Part shown: positions 8,416 through 16,090 of the stretch, one piece after another
Layout of the letters: each line of letters starts with the position of its first letter
Position numbering within the stretch: the stretch's first letter is position 1
Source of the DNA: Collinsella sp.
GTDB taxonomy: Bacteria; Actinomycetota; Coriobacteriia; Coriobacteriales; Coriobacteriaceae
Assembly (NCBI GenBank): GCA_019414345.1
Contig: DXMF01000011.1
Span: forward strand, 1 to 45,100
DNA: 45,100 nucleotides
Direction of reading: 5' to 3'
Notes under the pieces: generated by a model
The model's database searches: none
What the model saw: only the letters and a program-made list of their open reading frames with translations
Told to the model about the DNA's origin: nothing
Program-made: the position numbers and the translations under genes

Positions 8416-9354
8416 ATGGCATCTCAAGTTGAGCTCACCCCATGCGGGGCCATGTTTGACATCTTTAAACGCGCGGCGCATCTGAGCCATATCGAGCTGT
8501 GCGGCTTGGTGCTTTCGTCCCGTCCGCTCGCCGACGGCCGCAGCCCGCAGAGCCGAGCCGCCGATCGCTCTTGGGTTTCCCGCTTTATCGTTCGCGCGCC
8601 GGTCGGCACGCTTCAGCAGCGCTACTTTGCCGAATACGGTACCTCGGCTGCGCGTATTATGTCGCAACTGGCCCTGCGCCAGCGAAATCCCATGGACTCC
8701 ACGGCTGTGATCAATATGGTGTGCGGTCCTGCAGGTGAACCGATGGTACGCGCGCTCGAAGAGTGCCACCAGGACACGAATCTCTATCGCAACGCGCTCG
8801 ATCGCCTGTCCCAGGCGGCGGAACTCATGCCCGCCGAGCGCGCCGAGGCCGTGCTGGTGCTGTTTGTCGCCGTTGGTTGTTCGGCGGATGTGCGGTCCTC
8901 GGTGAACTATGCCATCGACTACGCGCACGCGACCTGTGGCGGAGGCACCTCCACGCCGCGTTCGCTTGGCATGTCGATGACCGCAGGCGAGCGCGAACCC
9001 GCCCCGGCGCATCCCTTGGGCTTGCTGCGCGTGCAAAACGGTTTTGTCGTGAGCGCCCCGCGCTGGATTCAGCCGAGTGAGCAGGGTGTTGAGATTGGCG
9101 CGCTGGCCACTGGTGAGGGCGATATTACCGACGTCGGCGACGATGTCTCGGCCCGCCATGCCCATATCTGGTGCGATGCTCAAAATATCTGGCACGTCGA
9201 GGACTTGTCGTCCACCAACGGAACCGTGGTGGTAAACGGGGCCACGCGCGTCTGCATTCAGGTCGAGCCCGGCCGTTCCGCCCAACTCAATCCCGGCGAC
9301 GAGCTCAAGCTCGGCGAATCCACTACCTACGCCATCCTCTTCGGTGCCCTCTAG
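8416..9354 (+). CDS. FHA-domain protein
   Basis: 312-residue protein with a C-terminal forkhead-associated domain at about residues 205-300. The conserved phosphothreonine-binding elements are visible: IGALATGE, SARHAHIW and LSSTNGTVVVNG. The N-terminal 200 residues are of unknown fold. AAGGAGG overlaps the end of the kinase gene and drives the ATG at 8416. It is the last gene of the secreted protein - kinase - FHA operon and probably reads the kinase's phosphorylation state. Its 3' half and downstream sequence are duplicated at 15669-16199. Confidence 0.87.
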   Translation: MASQVELTPCGAMFDIFKRAAHLSHIELCGLVLSSRPLADGRSPQSRAADRSWVSRFIVRAPVGTLQQRYFAEYGTSAARIMSQLALRQRNPMDSTAVINMVCGPAGEPMVRALEECHQDTNLYRNALDRLSQAAELMPAERAEAVLVLFVAVGCSADVRSSVNYAIDYAHATCGGGTSTPRSLGMSMTAGEREPAPAHPLGLLRVQNGFVVSAPRWIQPSEQGVEIGALATGEGDITDVGDDVSARHAHIWCDAQNIWHVEDLSSTNGTVVVNGATRVCIQVEPGRSAQLNPGDELKLGESTTYAILFGAL

Positions 9355-9463
9355 CCGGCAGTTAGGGACGTTCCTTTTCTGCCGGCACTTGGGGACGCTT
9401 CTCGGCGCGCCAGAGCCGGTCGCCTGGGGATGGAGGGGCCATTTTGGCCCTTGGCGGTCAGTC
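8924..9463 (+). repeat. Left copy of FHA 3'-end direct repeat
   Basis: From about 8924 to 9463 the 3' part of the FHA gene and ~110 bp beyond it recur as a diverged copy at 15669-16199, in the same orientation. The non-coding tail includes GCCGGCAG/CTGCCGGC (a hairpin after the stop) and GGGACGTTCC. Similarity fades after GGCGGTCA near 9463. The two copies bracket the AT-richer island. Confidence 0.8.
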
Positions 9464-9654
9464 GGGGCGAAACTAGAAGATCTTTCCGATTCGCGGCTGT
9501 TCATGCTTGTAGAGCATCTAAAACAATAGGATGTTATTCTGGAATATGCCGGGTGCGTGAACTTGCCTGTCTTAGCCTTAATAAGGTATAGGGGAGTTTG
9601 GCTCAGGGGTTCCGTCTTGTTCTTCAGCGCAGTATTGTGGGACAGATTTGCTGA

Positions 9655-10304
9655 GATTGGCGCCTTACACCGCAGAGCGCACGGAAGGCTCTCGATTTGT
9701 GTTCTGGCCCCAGAATACAGGGCCTGATACTTACCAACTGTGGCATGGATGTAACATCTGTAGAAATCAACCCTTTTGTTGTCGACCTTTGTAAGAAAAA
9801 CACTGCCATCAACTCTTTGGATGACGAAACTGGGGTGCTTGAGGGGAGCCTTTACTCCCCTCTGAGAGATGACTCATGTTTTTCGCTTGTCGTTGTGAAT
9901 CCTCCGTTACTGCCGATTCCGGATGAGATTCCTTATCCCTTCGTTTGAGATGGAGGACAATCGGGTCTGGATAAAACACTTCGTATTCTTAAGGGTGGCG
10001 ATACGCATTTAGAGAAAAACGGTAAATACTGCTAATAGGGGTGACGACGATGGTGCAGGGGCGACCCGCGATGCTCTCATCAATACGTCGGATACTTGGG
10101 AAATCAGGTCTAGATGCATGTATGATGATGCTGTGTGGCTATTCAATTAATCCGCGTTCCGAATGGGTGCAGGGTATAGCTGCGACATCGTATGCTTTTG
10201 ACCCGGCGCGATACTCAGATATTTCTGAGGCGGTTGACGAAGTTTATACGCACTATGCCGCGCAAGGCGTTTCGGAAGTTTGCACATCTACGTTACGGGC
10301 TTAG
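9655..10304 (+). pseudogene. Broken class I SAM methyltransferase gene
   Basis: Translation between 9655 and 9948 gives a recognisable methyltransferase: motif I-like ALDLCSGPRIQGL (normally GSG; here GPR), acidic VTSVEINPF, and motif IV VVVNPPLLPIP. The frame meets a TGA after PYPFV, then continues with DGGQSGLDKTLRIL, typical of the same family, before further stops. C-terminal homologous sequence resumes in a different register at 10041-10304. The gene therefore carries at least one nonsense change and a frame disruption, and no good N-terminus. It is a decayed remnant, possibly once a tailoring enzyme of the neighbouring peptide cluster (inference). Confidence 0.7.
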
Positions 10305-10429
10305 GTTTCTTCAAGCGAGCAGGCCGGTTGCGTTATTTCGAGCGATTTTTCTAGTCTAGACGACAAAAGGCAAAGGATTTGATGGGTATAAAACGCGGAC
10401 GTTTGTGGGCGGATGCTCAAATCTATTGT

Positions 10430-10473
10430 GGCAATCGGGCGGTTGAAAAAGATATTTCAACCGCCCGATTGCC
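10430..10473. repeat. 19-bp perfect inverted repeat
   Basis: Positions 10430-10448 and 10455-10473 are exact reverse complements around a 6-nt loop. No T-run follows on either side, so a plain intrinsic terminator is not certain. It lies between the methyltransferase remnant and the ABC transporter. It could be a terminator, an RNA-stability hairpin or the remnant of a small mobile element. Confidence 0.6.
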
Positions 10474-10619
10474 AGGTTCGTCGGAGGAGATGTCCGATTC
10501 CGACTCTCTTGTAGGAAGAGCTTGAGATCGTATTGGCCCAAGGCAATCTTAAAGCAGTCTCATTGGCAAATCTTCGCTCCTGTTGTGTTGAGGTGTAAGG
10601 TATCAGTGATTGATGTTTT

Positions 10620-12272
10620 GTGGCGGGTAGATTGGGGCCTTCCTTGATTCGATGCGTTCTCTCGAGGTTCATCAGAGCAAAAGGGGCTTTCGTCTTCATT
10701 GCTATCACGGTGATTGGAACCGCTCTCTCCTATGCCATGCCATACGTGAACGGGAAATTCTTAGATTTTCTTCTCGGTAACCGCAGCGAAAGAGACGCCG
10801 TACTCTTCGCGCTCCTGGTTGCGTCAATAGGAGTTTTCTCCACCCTCTTTACTTATTTTGCAGGAACACTTTCCATTCGCATAACCACGAGACTTTCCTT
10901 TGATCTTCTCAGGGAGGCCGTCTTGCGTTTTGAAAGAGACGATTACTTGGTGAGTCGGACCATCGATCCAGCCTATACAACGCAACGGATTATTTCCGAC
11001 TCCAGCGTGGTCTCATCCTTCGTTTTGGCGAATTTTATCAGTGCGCCGCTGTCCATTGTAGCCATTCCCATCGTATTGCTTATCATATGGTCAATTGATT
11101 CAACTCTCGCGGTGTTTTCCATCATTCTCCTCATCGTGTATTTCTGTGTAATTACTGGGTTGAGGAAACTTTTGTATAGGGTCACGTATGAGAAGAAAGA
11201 GGCGGACAGCGCCTTTTACGCCGCAATTGCATCGCAGCTTAATCAGATTCTCAACATTCAACTGACATCTTCGTACGGCAAGAGCGAACAAGCGCTCGAC
11301 GCTGGGTTTAAGAGCTATTTTCCCAAAGTTTTGCGCTCCGGAAAGCTATCATATTCTCTGACATCGCTCGATGGTCTTTTCGCAGCGTTGTTTCAAGCGG
11401 TGATACTTGTTGTTTCCGGAGTACGAATCATTAACGGAACTATGTCAATAGGCGAGTACACTATCATCGGTACATACTTCGCGGTTCTCTTTAAGACTTT
11501 GAAAAGTATGATGTCATTGTTCAAATCCTATCAAGATGCCAAAGCATCATGGGATAGGACGGCTATCGCGACGAGAGAAAAGGAGAGATCGGGGTGGAAT
11601 CGGACCGATTTAGCTAAACTCGATGAAATAAATGACATTTCGGTATCTGATTTGGAATTCTCGGTTGCCCTTCCAGACGGATCTGTCCGAGAGGTCCTCG
11701 GCGGGTTTTCTTTCAAGTTTTCCGGTCCTGGTACATATTGCATAGTTGGGGAAAACGGAAGAGGCAAGACGTCACTTCTTTACTTGATGCTCGGGCTATA
11801 CTCATCGAAAGGCAAAGTAAAATACAACGGCGTGCCAATCGAAGAATGCGACTTGGATTACATACGTGCGAGAGAGATATCGTGCTGCCCACAGTCGTGC
11901 TTCGCGCCGGACGAAACGGTGAAAGAGCTGTTAGAGTATTTCGACACGCCCTTTTCTTTCTATCACCGGGGTGTAGATGGCCTACTTTCGCTGGAAAACA
12001 GCGTGAAGGAGTTGCTCGGGAAACGTTGCTCCGCGCTTTCGGGCGGTGAGCTGCGCCGAGTGTACTTATGGTCGGCGATTTCACGCAAGTCGTCAGTTTT
12101 GGTACTCGACGAGCCCACGACTGGGTTAGACGCTGTAAGCCGCGCCGAGCTTGCGGCCTATGTTAAGCGCAACAAGCAAAGCCAGCTGATCATCGTTGTC
12201 TCTCACGATGACGAGATGGTCGGCGCGGTAGAAGGGGTAGTGGATTTAGGCAGCATGTACCAGGGTAAATGA
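10620..12272 (+). CDS. ABC exporter half-transporter (TMD-NBD)
   Basis: 550-residue exporter-type ABC protein that would work as a dimer in the membrane. The first ~310 residues contain about six hydrophobic segments. The ATPase domain follows, with Walker A GENGRGKTS near residue 377, signature LSGGELRR near 473, Walker B VLVLDEP near 494 and the switch His in VSHDD. There is no N-terminal C39 peptidase domain, so it does not itself cleave leader peptides. The GTG start at 10620 is tentative, since no strong ribosome site is visible. Codon use is AT-richer than in the chromosome around it. It converges on the radical-SAM peptide operon and is the likely exporter of its product (inference from location). 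Confidence 0.85.
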   Translation: MAGRLGPSLIRCVLSRFIRAKGAFVFIAITVIGTALSYAMPYVNGKFLDFLLGNRSERDAVLFALLVASIGVFSTLFTYFAGTLSIRITTRLSFDLLREAVLRFERDDYLVSRTIDPAYTTQRIISDSSVVSSFVLANFISAPLSIVAIPIVLLIIWSIDSTLAVFSIILLIVYFCVITGLRKLLYRVTYEKKEADSAFYAAIASQLNQILNIQLTSSYGKSEQALDAGFKSYFPKVLRSGKLSYSLTSLDGLFAALFQAVILVVSGVRIINGTMSIGEYTIIGTYFAVLFKTLKSMMSLFKSYQDAKASWDRTAIATREKERSGWNRTDLAKLDEINDISVSDLEFSVALPDGSVREVLGGFSFKFSGPGTYCIVGENGRGKTSLLYLMLGLYSSKGKVKYNGVPIEECDLDYIRAREISCCPQSCFAPDETVKELLEYFDTPFSFYHRGVDGLLSLENSVKELLGKRCSALSGGELRRVYLWSAISRKSSVLVLDEPTTGLDAVSRAELAAYVKRNKQSQLIIVVSHDDEMVGAVEGVVDLGSMYQGK

Positions 12273-12402
12273 TGACAAGTGTAGTGCTACCCAACTGGCA
12301 GAGATAACAAAAAGGCGATGCAGATGCACGTAGCATTCAGGCGGTTCGGACTCGGTGCCTTCACGCCATCGCAACGCTTTCAGATATAGTTCTCGTTCTC
12401 TT

Positions 12403-12420
12403 ACTAAAGGAAACTTTAGT
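12403..12420 (+). terminator. Small hairpin after ABC exporter
   Basis: ACTAAAG - GAAA - CTTTAGT is a 7-bp stem with a stable GNRA-type loop, 130 bp after the exporter stop. It has no T-run. It may be a weak 3' end structure. Confidence 0.3.
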
Positions 12421-12643
12421 CTACGTCATCTTGTCGAGACAGAGGTGAAGCGAAGTGTTGTCGCGACGTATCTTATTCCAGGTGGCTCAGTATCAGCGTG
12501 AGAATCGCACCAAAGTGTACTTACGATTCTCGTGTCCCACGGACAACATGAGCTGAGCATTGAGGTTCCACCCTTTGCTGCAACTACACGGGGTTGGACG
12601 GCAATGAATATGCCGGGCCGCATACCACGCGCAGCGGGGGTCC

Positions 12644-12769
12644 ATGTCCCAGTATGTTGCCTACAGCAGCCTCGATGTCCACGCACACATCATCTCTGCC
12701 TTCGCGTTCAATCCATTTGCCGGAGAGTGCGAGGGTTGCCAGGCCGTAGAATTCGAGCCGAACAAATGA
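12644..12769 (+). pseudogene. Possible IS110-type transposase N-terminal remnant
   Basis: A 41-residue reading frame (MSQYVAYSSLDVHAH...) ends at a TGA. Its beginning resembles the N-terminus of IS110-family DEDD transposases (a GLDVH-like motif followed by a beta strand and a TGE-like turn). Nothing of the rest of a transposase follows. The rest of 12273-12860 shows no gene I can support, only short disrupted frames and an inverted pair GAGAATCG/CGATTCTC near 12501-12533. Confidence 0.3.
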
Positions 12770-12863
12770 AATGCGGTATCAGCGCATAGGATTAAACTGA
12801 CGATTGCTTTGCACTGAGAATACGCTTGGAAAGCCGCTATGGGTGGCGGCCCGGGTTAAATAG

Positions 12864-12911
12864 AGAAGCCCGTCCGATCACTTTCATGTGGCGAACGGTC
12901 GGGCTTCTTAT
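12864..12911. terminator. Bidirectional terminator between convergent units
   Basis: AGAAGCCCGTCCG and CGGTCGGGCTTCT form a 13-bp stem with one mismatch. It is followed by TTATT on the plus strand and by TCTCTATTTAA on the minus strand. It sits between the exporter and the end of the minus-strand peptide operon and can terminate both. Confidence 0.75.
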
Positions 12912-12972
12912 TCCACTTGCCAATGCTCGGCTCATATTGGAAGAAAGCTACGCTAATGTTTGCGTGACACTC

Positions 12973-13080
12973 CTATTTTCTCCGAAGAAAGAGTCGGATA
13001 ATGAAGAATAGAATTAAAAAAGGTGCCAGATATAACGCAAGTATAAAGGCTAATCCAACGAGACCTTGCAATAATGGCAT
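12973..13080 (-). CDS. 35-aa hydrophobic membrane peptide
   Basis: A 35-codon gene with a strong GGGAGGAG ribosome site 3-4 nt before its ATG at 13080. The product begins MPLLQGLVGLAFILALYLAP, stays almost wholly hydrophobic to about residue 28, and ends in a basic RLFLRRK tail. It would be a single-span membrane peptide with a positive cytoplasmic end. It is the last gene of the minus-strand radical-SAM/precursor operon and is followed by the terminator at 12864-12911. Possible roles are immunity peptide, export helper or a third secreted product. No family is recognised. Confidence 0.65.
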   Translation of the reverse strand: MPLLQGLVGLAFILALYLAPFLILFFIIRLFLRRK

Positions 13081-13158
13081 AACTCCTCCCAGACACAAGA
13101 TTTTGGTATTTGTTCCCATCTTATTCTGAATTGGACCAAATAGTTCCTAGCCACAAAA

Positions 13159-13338
13159 CTACTCGTCAACTGGATCGCACCAATCTGCTGGCAAAACACA
13201 GCTTGATTCTTTATCGACATAGCACCAATCCGCAACAGGGCACTCGGCGATGTCGTAAAAATTGCATATATCAACTCCAAGACAACAAGGCTCAACGGGA
13301 GGATGTTCATTTGAACCAACAGGATGGATATGCTTCAT
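13159..13338 (-). CDS. Cys/Asp-rich RiPP precursor peptide 2 (59 aa)
   Basis: 59-residue peptide starting MKHIHPVGSNEH, with GAGGAG before the ATG at 13338. It has seven cysteines (18, 19, 25, 33, 39, 47, 54) and many Asp/Glu, with an acidic end. It is a paralog of the peptide encoded just upstream. The leader start MKHIHP is identical, and the core pattern DIC..YD.A..C...D.C..D is shared. Cys-X3-Asp spacings occur at C19-D23, C25-D29 and C33-D37. Short size, leader-plus-Cys-rich core and position after a SPASM radical-SAM enzyme mark it as a modified-peptide precursor. It is not a member of a family I can name with certainty. Confidence 0.85.
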   Translation of the reverse strand: MKHIHPVGSNEHPPVEPCCLGVDICNFYDIAECPVADWCYVDKESSCVLPADWCDPVDE

Positions 13339-13368
13339 AACAGCTCCTCACCTTAATCCAATTAGAGA

Positions 13369-13572
13369 CTACGTTTGATCAATGCCACAGTGATCTACAA
13401 CGCAGATGCTGCCGCCATCCATGTCATAGTCGCAGTAATCGTATGCACCACAGCCATCTGCTTTATCATAAACAGTACAGATGTCAGTAATGCCCAAGAG
13501 GCAGTCAAAAGACATCGGCTTCACGCCTGCCTCGTCGCCACTTCCTGGATTAATCGGATGAATATGCTTCAC
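13369..13572 (-). CDS. Cys/Asp-rich RiPP precursor peptide 1 (67 aa)
   Basis: 67-residue peptide that starts at GTG (13572) directly behind a very strong AAAGGGAGGT site. The longer frame further upstream lacks such a site. The leader is MKHIHPINPGSGDEAG and the acidic core has six cysteines (24, 32, 41, 47, 57, 62). Cys-X3-Asp occurs at C32-D36 and C41-D45, and Cys-X2-Asp at C47-D50, C57-D60 and C62-D65. The first four of its core motifs align with precursor 2, which starts 30 bp after this stop. It is downstream of and codirectional with the radical-SAM maturase. It is the most probable substrate for thioether crosslinking. Confidence 0.87.
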   Translation of the reverse strand: MKHIHPINPGSGDEAGVKPMSFDCLLGITDICTVYDKADGCGAYDYCDYDMDGGSICVVDHCGIDQT

Positions 13573-13610
13573 GACTACCTCCCTTTGAGTGCAGAAAAAC
13601 CTCAATATTG

Positions 13611-13639
13611 TGTATAACAAACCAAGATGTCTAGTTCAC
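13611..13639 (-). promoter_or_regulatory. Possible promoter for precursor peptide genes
   Basis: Read on the minus strand, GTGAAC (13639-13634) and TATACA (13616-13611) are separated by 17 bp. They would start a transcript about 30 nt before the GTG of precursor 1. The -10 is good and the -35 poor. A separate promoter would allow excess precursor over the maturase. Confidence 0.3.
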
Positions 13640-13714
13640 CATATTTCTAGAATGGTTTCGGCGAACGTAGCAATAAGCTTCGCAGACGGTAATCAGAAGA
13701 ACGAACACCTCCAC
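13631..13714 (-). CDS. Candidate 27-aa hydrophobic ORF
   Basis: In the 169-bp gap after the radical-SAM gene, a GTG-started frame gives a short hydrophobic segment (VFVLLITVCEAYCYV) and a basic end. It has no convincing ribosome site, and it lies in the same frame as the maturase after its stop. It could be an unused 3' extension. It is listed because the gap is otherwise unexplained. Confidence 0.2.
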   Translation of the reverse strand: MEVFVLLITVCEAYCYVRRNHSRNMVN

Positions 13715-13741
13715 AATGGTGACAGCAATGCGCTGAACCGC

Positions 13742-15100
13742 TTATTCCGATACAGTAGCTTCTCGTTGATTTTTCTCCTGCGAAGATGAGTGGCGGGAAA
13801 TAAGGTCAAAAGCCATCTCGTAGCACATTTTTCTATATTCACATGATGCAGGGTGTAGACTCTTGGGCAAGTAGCCGTGCTCGTCTGCAGCCTCCCAGCT
13901 ACAGCCCCCACCACAGAAAGACCGAGCCCAACAGTCCGTACAGTCAATTCTTTTTTCGACACCCTGACTCCAGTTTTCAATATACCTAGTTTCGTCAATT
14001 CCGGTGACGATGTTGCCCATTTTGAATCGCATCATCCCGACAAACCTGTGACAGGGGTATACGTCCCCTTCGGGAGTCACGGAAATAAAACGCCTGCCAG
14101 CCCCGCATCCGACAAAGGCGATCCTGTTGCTCATAATCAAATCAACTGCAGTTTTCAATGTTCTAAACAAGGGCTTTTCCCCTTGATCAATCTGTTTGAG
14201 ATATTGATCCGCCAAATCTATTAGGCCCGCCCTGATTTTGTTTAATGAGTGTTCGTCGAGTTTGATATTCTCATCGAATGAGCTCACGGGCGAGAAGTAA
14301 ATCCTTCTGAAGCCCATCTCTTTAAACTGAAGATAGTCTTCAACAAGGTTACAGTTATTATTTGTTAAGGTCGCTCTTGCGCCGAAGGGGAACGACTCGG
14401 AAAAACGACGAACGTTTTTGTCGATATCGGAGAAAGAGCCGCCTCCCGTCTTGTACGGGCGCGATGCATCGTGCTTGCATCCTGTACCATCGAGACTAAT
14501 CAGAACAGAAAACCCGTGCTCCTTGAAAGAATTCACAGCAGTGTCATTCAAAAGCGTTCCGTTGGTCGTAATAGAATAGGTAAAGTTTCTATTGGGGTAT
14601 ATTCTTTTTGAATAGTCGACCGTTTTCCATATCAGCGGCTCGTTAATCATGGGTTCCCCACCAAAAAAGACGATCGCAAGCGTTTCGTTTTCCGATGAAC
14701 TTGCGACGAGGTAGTCGACCGCCTTGAAGGCTATCTCGTCTGTCATCAGCAGAGGAGACGTTCCATAATCTCCTTTACCGGCAAAACAGTAACTACAACC
14801 AAGGTTGCATGCATGTGAAACGTGGAGTTCGATGGATCTAAGTTTTCGAGGCGTGTCTTTTGTTAAGAAAGTCCGCTCAGACAATCGTTGATACTCATCA
14901 ATGTCGTCTTCAAGTTCTGCTATGGTCGTTTGGTCGTAGCCTTTCGCAGCAAGTGACTTTGTTAGCAACTTCGAGTTGACCGTTCTTCCCGATGCTTCAA
15001 ATATGCGAAGCGCATCTTCTGATGCTTGGTCAACCTGAAAGCAATTGCGAGTGACCTCATCGAAGCAGTAACGACGATCACTTACTGAGAAAAAATGCAT
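13742..15100 (-). CDS. Radical SAM/SPASM peptide maturase
   Basis: 452-residue radical SAM enzyme of the SPASM class, similar in motif layout to SCIFF/ranthipeptide maturases (CteB/PapB type). Residues 1-75 look like a peptide-recognition (RRE-like) domain. The SAM cluster motif CNLGCSYC has Cys 98, 102 and 105, and the SAM-binding GGE motif is in FFGGEP. SPASM cysteines are at 332, 350, 387, 390, 396, 400, 420 and 426 (CGAG, YPCHRFVG, CTDCWARSFCGGGC), enough for two auxiliary 4Fe-4S clusters. The ATG at 15100 is preferred over the GTG at 15130, because GAGG lies 5 nt before it. Two Cys/Asp-rich peptides follow in the operon and are its likely substrates. Codon use is AT-richer than the flanks. 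Confidence 0.88.
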   Translation of the reverse strand: MHFFSVSDRRYCFDEVTRNCFQVDQASEDALRIFEASGRTVNSKLLTKSLAAKGYDQTTIAELEDDIDEYQRLSERTFLTKDTPRKLRSIELHVSHACNLGCSYCFAGKGDYGTSPLLMTDEIAFKAVDYLVASSSENETLAIVFFGGEPMINEPLIWKTVDYSKRIYPNRNFTYSITTNGTLLNDTAVNSFKEHGFSVLISLDGTGCKHDASRPYKTGGGSFSDIDKNVRRFSESFPFGARATLTNNNCNLVEDYLQFKEMGFRRIYFSPVSSFDENIKLDEHSLNKIRAGLIDLADQYLKQIDQGEKPLFRTLKTAVDLIMSNRIAFVGCGAGRRFISVTPEGDVYPCHRFVGMMRFKMGNIVTGIDETRYIENWSQGVEKRIDCTDCWARSFCGGGCSWEAADEHGYLPKSLHPASCEYRKMCYEMAFDLISRHSSSQEKNQREATVSE

Positions 15101-15616
15101 ACGTTCCTCAATTTCATGCTGGACTGGCACTAACCTTGTTTATTGTTGCGCAGCTATAAAAAACCACCAGCGGGGATTCGGTGTGCGGCCCAATCGGACT
15201 CCCAAAAGGTTCTATTTGAGACTGGCAAGCTTTGTGTTGTTGGCACTTCGACAGCGCTCTTTATTCCAACATGGAGCCTCGCAGTTTGAGTCGACTTGCC
15301 TCTGGAAGGTCCGATCTTAACTTGATTTAGGATGAAAACAGATTACAGGCGCGCTCCTCTAGAAAGAAAGGAAACCAATCGCCGCCTTTCACCAGGAAAG
15401 TTTTTATAGCCCACCTCGAGCAAAATGAAAGATGCGAGAGCGATTGGGGAACAACGCGAATCTCCCCTTTTGGGTGGAAGCGAGCCTTCAGCCACCGGCG
15501 AACGACTCGCCCTGGTCAGAATCTGGAAGTGGTGCCGGGCCGCTTGGGCCTCCCCGGTGACTTCGTGGGGCTTACCTGCCTGACGTCGAGGAGTACATCC
15601 GCAAGATTCGTTCCCT

Positions 15617-16090
15617 ATGCCGTTTGCTCTCACGCCCGCCTTAGTTCCAAGTCGGGCGAGCCGCCGCGCTCATGCGACCCGTGGCGGCGACACGTTGACG
15701 CCGCGCTCGCTGAGCACATCTTCGGTCGCGGGCGAGCACGAGGTCGCGCCGGCGCATCCGCTGGGACTGCTGTGCGTGCAAAACGGCTACGTGGTGAGCG
15801 TCCCGCGCTGGATTCAGCCGAGTGAGGAAGGCGTTGAGATCGGCGCGCTGGCAACGGGGGAGGGCGGCATCACCGACGACGTCTCGGCCCGCCATGCCCA
15901 TATCTGGTGCGACGAGTCTGGCGCATGGTTTGTCGAGGACCTGTCGTCCACTAACGGCACCGTGGTGGTAAACGGGGCCACGAGTGTGTGTATTCAAGTA
16001 GAGCCCGGCCGCTCCGCCCAGCTCAACCCCGGCGACGAGCTCAAACTCGGCGAATCCACCACCTACGCCATCCTGCTCGGCGCCCTCTAG
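15617..16090 (+). pseudogene. Truncated duplicate of the FHA gene
   Basis: From about 15672 the sequence matches the last ~140 codons of the FHA gene at 8416-9354, including the whole FHA domain (SARHAHIW, LSSTNGTVVVNG). It has a 3-residue deletion near GGITDDVS and scattered substitutions. Upstream of the junction the sequence is unrelated, including a short frame LPDVEEYIRKIRSL of unknown origin. No good ribosome site is seen for the ATG at 15617. It is probably a non-functional fragment left by duplication or recombination, though the FHA fold itself is intact. Confidence 0.75.

Noticed and set aside
12532..12789. 85-codon plus frame in the exporter downstream region
   Set aside because: Arg/Pro/Cys-rich translation with no ribosome site. 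A better but still weak candidate in that region is the short frame at 12644.
13050..13319. 89-residue minus-strand frame overlapping precursor 2
   Set aside because: Wrong frame relative to two genes with strong ribosome sites. Its translation shows no recognisable pattern.
13159..13572. Classification as SCIFF peptide
   Set aside because: SCIFF peptides are highly conserved and single-copy in Clostridia, with a different core. Here there are two paralogs with six and seven cysteines and an Asp-rich core, so only the enzyme class is similar.
13369..13620. Longer 83-residue version of precursor 1
   Set aside because: The extra N-terminus lacks a ribosome site, whereas AAAGGGAGGT stands right before the GTG at 13572, which also gives the MKHIHP start shared with precursor 2.
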